Assembly (NCBI GenBank): GCA_021397835.1
Contig: JAJFZO010000230.1
Span: 6,380,001-6,444,000 of the forward strand
DNA: 64,000 nt
From: Moringa oleifera
Lineage: Eukaryota > Streptophyta > Magnoliopsida > Brassicales > Moringaceae
Reading direction: 5' to 3'
The notes under the pieces were generated by a model that saw only the letters and a list, made by a program, of their open reading frames with translations, ran no database searches and was not told where the DNA came from. Within the stretch, counting starts at the first letter, position 1, and each line of letters begins with the position of its first letter. Shown here one piece after another: positions 58,184-64,000 of this stretch. The position numbers and the translations under genes are program-made.

Positions 58184-60489
58184 TCAGGACTTCTCAGCCT
58201 TATCACCGACAATGAAACGGCTTTTATCAGTGCTCAAGCCTGATGTATGAAGCTGCTTTCTCCTCTTTACAAGATGCAATGCAGTTTGTCTGTCATCTTT
58301 CGCCTCAGAATCAGGCTGCGCATGAAAGTTACAGTTAATAAACCTTATCAGGAAAACAATGTTGTTTGTCAAAGCAAGAAATTAGAGTATTTGGAACTCA
58401 GACCTCTTCAAAATGATTCTCACATAAATCCTTCAAGCAGCTAAACAACGACATTTGGGACATTTCACATCACAAAAGCTTCAGGTGAAAATAATTCAAT
58501 TCTGCTAATTTAAGTGGTTGTCAACTATGAATGTTTCCCACAAAGACTACACTCAGGGATAAGTAAATTGTGTGAACCAGATGATTCTCTACTTTATAAT
58601 CTAATGCCATCTACTGCACTATGAATGTTCTGAGAACCAGAGGTGGAATATCCAGGCCTGCAGCTCAGAGACAAAATGATCCCACAATGAAAGAGAAAAA
58701 ACATTTAAAATTACGAAAACAAAAGGGATAGCCATGAGCGATTACTATTTCTTTAAGACTTACCTTGATAGCTAAGGCTCTGTCAAAACTTCCAATAGCA
58801 CTATCAGGCTCCCCAAAGTTTAATTGCGCTCTACCAAGGGTGATCCATGCCTGAAAAAAATCCACTTTTATGAGAAATAATAAAGAATCACATCCAAGAC
58901 AAAAGTTTCCAATCATTTTTTTTTTGTCATCTGCATAATAGTGTTACAGCAAAATGGTCATAAGCATCTCTACTCAGGCTCAAGCAAGAATAAACAACAT
59001 TAATTGATGAAAAGCTTCATGTATAATCCAAGAAAAAAATTGCATATACAGCTGAGGTTAACCAAGTTTATAAATCTACAGTATAGTTTAAGTACCTCAG
59101 CCCATAAAGGTTCCAATTCAGTAGCTCCTGCGAAGTTGGATTAGAATAAGTATATCAGGCTATAATTTAAGTTGCAGCATATGATAACCATCTACACATT
59201 CCAATGACGCAAGACAAAACTTGAAAATCCTACTGTCAAATTCATAACCAGTCTGATACAAAGTTTCTTTTATGTATGGAGAGAATGAACAAAATATGCA
59301 GTAGAAGGAAAAGCATTTAATTTTCTCAGGTTAAATGATCTGCTAGAACACATACTACACAAGTTTGGAAAGCATACAAGCAACTGAAACTTTGTGCCAA
59401 AAATCGAAGGAAGAAAACATGGAGAAATTAAGTTCTGGACAGTACGAGTTGCAGCCTTCAATGCCTTCCATGCATCCCCAACTTCAAGTAAAACTTGTGC
59501 CTTCTGTTCGTGCAATACAGCATTTCCTGGCATCAAATTAAGAGCAGCTTCCCACTTTCCAAGCGCTTCCCGGTATTTGCCATCCTTCAAAAGCAAACAT
59601 GGTATGAGAATCATACAAATGAGTAGATCAGAATACTATTTTCAACAGAAAGGCCAAACTACCATAAAGAGCTATTATAAAGCCACTGGGAGGCACATGA
59701 TAGTTGATCACTTGCCCCTCGTCTAACCTCAAATTTTCAAAATTTCTTCTGTAATACCACTAGATATTTGCATCTGAATTTTGTTATTCAAATGTAATTG
59801 AAGAAATCTTGACATTAAATTTTTCCCCAACGCATTCAACAAATGGGATATGGGTTATGGGAAAGGTATCACTGGCTACTAGCAAAAATAGAACACTCGA
59901 TAGGCTAAAAATTACAGAAGAGGACACATGCCAGGGAAAAAAACAACAATTTCTTCCCAGCATAATCAGAAACTCCAAGAAGACTTGCTATAACAAAAAA
60001 GAAAAAAGTGATATTTTCTCGAGAAAAAAAATGGAAGGAAAGGATGAAGAAACATCAGTAGGAGAAAATCATGATTGGACACATGTAACAAAGCACAACT
60101 CTTCAATGAGATACTGCAACCAAAGAAGGCGCACAAAACTCTCTCCCACAAACACCATAAGAACTTACACTACAAATGATAACTAAAAGAAGAATACAAA
60201 AAGGAATAGATTTTCTTTCTGGAGGGATGGGCGGAGGGGGGAAACGTACCTCCGCGAGCTTGTTGCCTTGGGTTTGAAACGACTCAGCGAGCTGCCGAGA
60301 CTCAGAATCCAAGTGGCCATGAGTTTGTGCTCGACTTTGACCAACATCATCGTCCTTTTTAAGCTCTGCATCAGGTTCCCGTTGTTGCTGGTCGTCATCT
60401 CCGCTATGTTGTTCAAAAGGAAGACTTGGGTACCGCGTTATGGCCCCCAGGGATCGCTTCTTCTTCTGCTTGTTCCACGTTAACTTCAT
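58184..60489 (-). CDS. TPR protein of the TTC33 type
   Basis: Small tetratricopeptide-repeat protein of unknown role. TPRs serve as protein-binding scaffolds. Five exons on the minus strand: 60489-60250, 59584-59446, 59127-59096, 58850-58764, 58315-58184. The phases close exactly to 209 residues, including a 32-base exon. The N-terminus (MKLTWNKQKKKRSLG) is basic, followed by an acidic Gln-rich region. Three TPR-like units follow, at about residues 67-100, 101-134 and 135-168, including GKYREALGKWEAALNLMP and AWITLGRAQLNFGEPDSAI. The tail, with DRQTALHLVKRRKQLHTSGL, is conserved in plant relatives as I recall. An in-frame ATG 58 codons upstream (60663) exists, but the extension looks like leader sequence. 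No organelle signal is obvious. Confidence 0.88.
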
Positions 60490-60802
60490 CTCTAGCAACC
60501 GATTTTCCCCAAACAATCGCCCTCTGCTCTGTGTCGAACCACAAAGCATGGCTGCTAGAACTAGCAGCTCTAAAGCGGCGCCGTATTGATCATCAGGAAC
60601 TAAAATTGGCCGTACCGGGCCCACAAGACAAGCTTCATGGGCCCTTCTAGGCTCTGGACACACTTCATCTTGTACATTTTACATGAAAATTTCTTTTTGT
60701 AATTTATTTGGAATAAGAATTAGATGTTGTAATTTTAAAATTAATTTAACAAAATGAAATATTTTTATTAAATTTATTTAATATAAAAAATAAATAAAAT
60801 TA

Positions 60803-61200
60803 ACAATTAATATTATTTAAAATTCTAAAAAATATTCTATCTTAATTTTAGCTTGAACTTCAAAATATTTCCAAATTGAATGGTTGAAAATAATCAAATT
60901 AAAAATTAACTAAAACTCTATAAAAAAAGACTAAGCATATTTTTGTTATTAAAATATTTGAAAAATAACTCGAATAAATTATATACTTCATTTTAAGTCA
61001 ATCCATCAATTTTTGAATAATTTTTAGTTCACGCATTATTTATTATGAATTTTTTAAAATTTTAATTCTAATTTTTTTAAAAATTTGATAATCAAAAAAT
61101 TTTATTTTTTTAAAGTAAATTGAATACATAAAACATATAAAATTCTCAAATTGAATACTTCAATTTTTAAATTTATCCATAATATTCAATTTTATTCAAA
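60803..61200 (+). repeat. AT-rich dispersed repeat, best right-hand copy
   Basis: Collinear with 2642-3090 in the same orientation. The blocks ACAATTAATATTATTTAAAA, TAAGCATATTTTT, and TTTGAATAATTTTTA plus ATTATTTATTAT keep their spacing to within about five bases over more than 200 bases. The two copies lie 58 kb apart. Confidence 0.55.
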
Positions 61201-62618
61201 TTAATAGATCATGATCTTTTTAAAAATTATGATAAATATTAAAAAATATAATATTTTTAAAAATTTTAAATTATATTTACTTTAAAATCAAATTGAGTTC
61301 AAAAATATCGTACAAATGAGTTTCGGTACATGAGACTGTGAACTCATAACAAAACATTTGCAAACTATATACAATCCCCATAACTTATTAAGTTAATTAA
61401 TGGGATAATTGGGTGTTGGGTGCATTAATAGTCCATGATGGAGACCATTATATGGGATGGAATCCATTCCTTCTCTTCTTTATTTTGGGTACAAAGTGCA
61501 ACTTGCCTAGAGAATTTCTATTATCAACTTCCTTCGTCTTTCTCATTTTGATTTTTCCTTTTTCCTAGTGGGAAACCATTTTCTTGGGTCAATTTGCCTT
61601 TGAATTGCGATGAACTTATAAAATTTGTACGAACTTGCTTGATTGAATGACATTTAGCTTAGCAGTCATTTGGACGTCTAATTAATGTAAGTCAAGATTA
61701 TTAAGTTGTCTATCAATGTTTTAGAAATTTTAAGCCGATGTGACTCTTATCTTGGAAATCCCTATGTGCCATAATCATATCTTTAGCAAATCTATTAATT
61801 TGAAATTTTCTATATTAGTCTCAGGAATCTTGGTTAGTGGATTTCATTTTCGAGCCAGTAGTCATAATGCTGCGCAAATAAACAAGTTCTTGCTTTTTTT
61901 TTCCCCCCCTCATTTTCATTTCTCCTAATCTTACGGAGATAAGCCCCAACTAATGACAAAATCATAAAGCATTAATCAAGAAATAAAAAATTATCTTTTG
62001 CAAAGCTTCATTTACAAAAAATAATCACGATGATTTTGATGAATAAAAAGATCAATAAAAGTTTTATAAAATTTTAATGTTTGTTTTTATATTATTAATT
62101 ATAAAAAATCAAAAGAAAATAATTTTTTTATCATATTGATGATCATATCATTTTTGTCAACATCTTAATAAAAATAATAAATGTAATGATGATGAAGTGA
62201 AAGTGCGGGATAATTGTTGTGGGTTAACGTTTGTCAATAAGTAGTGGTTAAAATGTGGGGTAGGGTTTTCTCAGTGTAGGTGTGAAAGTTTGACAGATTA
62301 GAAGGATAAAATGGTCAATCACAACCAAATCAATGGTAGAGGGAGCTTTCAATCACACAGTTCACACTAAGATATTCTTTCATATAGTCAAAAAAAAAAA
62401 AATGGAAATCAGAGTGAGTGTTATCAATCAAGCTGTAGGTGTCTTATAAATTTAATAAGAAATTAATATCAGTTGAATAACAAATTTAAAATATAAAATA
62501 ATATAATTACATTCAAAAGGAGTAATATTTTATGAGTTGTACTCTCCATTGCAATCTCAATGTTCTTTTACTTAGGCCAAACTCTTTCTATCATAGGACA
62601 CATTTTCATTGGAGAATG

Positions 62619-62628
62619 CCACGTGTCC
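62619..62628 (+). promoter_or_regulatory. G-box/ABRE upstream of small frame
   Basis: CCACGTGTCC, a strong G-box and abscisic-acid response element match, is followed within 10 bases by a second ACGT core (GACGTGAG). Paired ACGT elements are typical of ABA-responsive promoters (established knowledge). The likely target is the frame at 62764, about 140 bases downstream. Confidence 0.55.
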
Positions 62629-62696
62629 AGACGACGTGAGGAAAGCTTCTTGTAACGCAAGGCACGACGCTGCCTCCTACAAATACACAACGCAAC

Positions 62697-62698
<2 letters not shown>

Positions 62699-62731
<33 letters not shown>
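62699..62731 (+). repeat. Poly-C tract of 33 bases
   Basis: An uninterrupted run of 33 cytosines, 32 bases before the ATG at 62764, directly followed by CTGCAG and a short GA repeat. Long C/G homopolymers are very rare in AT-rich plant DNA. The complementary strand could form G-quadruplexes and this strand an i-motif. The true length may differ because sequencing and assembly of such runs are error-prone. Confidence 0.8.
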
Positions 62732-62763
62732 TGCAGCAACTTTTTAGAGAGAGAGAGATAGCA

Positions 62764-63129
62764 ATGAAGCAGAGCCCAGGTGAGGAAGCGGTCCGGTGGA
62801 CAAGGTCAGGGTTGAAGACGGTGAACCCAGCCGAGCCTGTTATCAGGAAGCACACAGAGCCATGGTTGAAGCCGAAGAACGGGAGTGTGTTTCCGAAGAA
62901 GAGAAGATTAGTGAAGACAATGATGGTTCATTTCCTGGTTCAGTCTCTGGCTTCTCTTTGCTCCTCTGAAGCGTCCAGCCAACCCAGCAACAAGACCCAG
63001 AGGTCAAATCGCAGGATATGTCCGGATGTTTTCCAGACCCACCATCGCCGTAGCAAGCTGACCCACCGTTGTCGTTGTTGGTATTGTTGTTTCCATTGTT
63101 GTTCATTCTGTTGTGAGCCTCTGCTTTGA
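62764..63129 (+). CDS. Small uncharacterised basic protein
   Basis: I do not recognise this product. The frame gives 121 residues. The first half is basic, with IRKHTEPWLKPKNG and FPKKRRLVKTMM, a possible nuclear signal. The last part is Cys-rich, with eight cysteines in CRCWYCCFHCCSFCC, encoded by a TGT/TTG-rich run. In favour of a real gene are the ABRE/G-box pair and the GA-rich leader just upstream. Against it are the odd C-terminus and an open antisense frame of 97 codons covering most of the same DNA. A good splice donor (CAG/GTGAGG) lies 15 bases into the frame, so the true structure may differ. Confidence 0.35.
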   Translation: MKQSPGEEAVRWTRSGLKTVNPAEPVIRKHTEPWLKPKNGSVFPKKRRLVKTMMVHFLVQSLASLCSSEASSQPSNKTQRSNRRICPDVFQTHHRRSKLTHRCRCWYCCFHCCSFCCEPLL

Positions 63130-64000
63130 GGACCATATCGTTCTACAGTTTCCATACAGTTGGGATACGGGAATATTCAGTCTAGTTTATGTATTTTCCG
63201 TTGTTTATAAACGATCCTTCTCTCTTTGTCTTCTAGATTTGGTGTCTCACCTGAGCTTCTATGTTTAACGGTGCTCTGCTCTGCTTTTCTGCAATCAATT
63301 TGCAGCCATGGAAGTTTTCATATAAACCCAGCTCAGTTCCTGGCCTGAACGATCAGTGGGTATCAGAAATGGTCAGATTTAATGCAAACAGGGATTCAGA
63401 AATCTGGTGATAACACAGGATAGAAGAAAAACCTAACCTGTTCCCCCCTGCAAAATTAGATCATTCTTCACCCTTGTAATGGTTCTGCAACAGTATACCA
63501 GAAGGAAGAAGGAACGATGCAGCACCCACTACCCATGAAAGTTGAAGATTCGAGGAGCAGAAAGTTCAACAGCGTCATAAAACTGAGCTTTGAATCTAAA
63601 AGCAAAGTGACCCAGAAAAAGTAGTTACGTTGAAAGAATTTCTGAATCAATGATCACAACATCTTCCATTTTCAATTGATTTGAAATTTCCTAACTTTCT
63701 TGCACTATCCTTTCAGTTATAAGTGTGTCATCAAAAAGAGCAGTACGGAAAAATTATTTCTTATTGATTAAGACACCAAAAGGAAAAGTCGAACTCTTGT
63801 CTTTCTTCTCATTTCCTATCCATTTTGGAGCTCCATCAAAATTTAGCGGTACTTTTGACAAACTATGACTTCTTTCCTTTTCATTCTCACCAAACAGACA
63901 AATGCATAGTGTTCCGGTTAATGTACAGCTGTCCAGACGGAAAGGTCTTCAGAGAGTCCTCCATAGATAAGAGACGAATAAAGTGTCCTGTTCAAAGTTC
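63130..64000. other. Unassigned DNA at the right edge
   Basis: This may be the 3'UTR of the small frame and the edge of another gene. Base composition is less AT-rich than the deep spacers, which hints at transcribed DNA. I see no domain, splice pattern or repeat that supports a gene. Confidence 0.5.

Larger units (their letters stand above)
60490..62763. other. AT-rich divergent spacer, 2.3 kb
   Basis: The left end is the leader and promoter of the TPR gene. An AT-rich repeat copy at 60803-61200 follows. From about 61400 to 62560 there is mixed DNA with no supported gene. The small frame at 61740-61928 matches nothing. The right end has a G-box, an ACGT pair and a 33-base poly-C run next to the small uncharacterised reading frame. 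Confidence 0.6.

Noticed and set aside
60490..60663. In-frame 58-codon N-terminal extension of the TPR protein
   Set aside because: The start MKLTW matches the family start as I recall. The extension has no domain and looks like a translated leader, although it is open.
62568..62855. Minus-strand frame with a long Gly run
   Set aside because: The Gly run is simply the complement of the poly-C tract, and the frame overlaps promoter elements of the plus strand.

Overview
This window is nuclear DNA from a flowering plant, almost certainly a core eudicot and probably a rosid. The genes have many exons with GT-AG introns, the intergenic DNA is very AT-rich, and every recognisable product is a plant protein. 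Several products are plant-only, including chloroplast NdhM and a putative pectin methyltransferase. I see no prokaryotic operon, CRISPR array, plasmid or phage module. I did not find a convincing undescribed biological system. The most unusual items are non-coding repeats, one uncharacterised protein with a threefold internal motif, and a 33-base poly-C tract just upstream of a small uncharacterised reading frame.

Layout. From left to right: the 3' end of a receptor-like cytoplasmic kinase (+, 2-438); an AT-rich desert with several copies of one degenerate repeat (about 800-3950); a very large five-finger CCCH zinc-finger gene of the C3H7 type (+, 4167-14743); NDHM, a subunit of the chloroplast NADH dehydrogenase-like complex (+, 15482-16535); an uncharacterised acidic nuclear-type protein that converges on it (-, 16662-20117); UDP-sugar pyrophosphorylase (+, 21797-31679, 17 exons); a calmodulin-like protein of the CML44 type (+, 32869-33381, one exon); a 4.7 kb AT-rich spacer; a Golgi-type methyltransferase of the PMT10 type (+, 38104-41918); a BTB/POZ protein (-, 42815-45008); a 6 kb spacer with a minisatellite and a decayed hAT-like transposase; a PHD-finger gene of the EHD3 type (+, 51276-57198); a TPR protein of the TTC33 type (-, 58184-60489); another copy of the AT-rich repeat; and a small uncharacterised reading frame (+, 62764-63129) behind a G-box and the poly-C tract.

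I rebuilt the gene models by hand from reading frame, splice signals and family knowledge. In every multi-exon model the phases close exactly from start to stop. The genes are not a functional pathway, being a normal mix of signalling, RNA processing, plastid, nucleotide-sugar, cell-wall and chromatin functions. From memory, the order kinase - C3H7 - CML44 - PMT10 - PHD - TPR merges two duplicated Arabidopsis chromosome 1 segments (around At1g21550-21590 and At1g77230-77280). The window would then be an ancestral-like, less fractionated version of that block.
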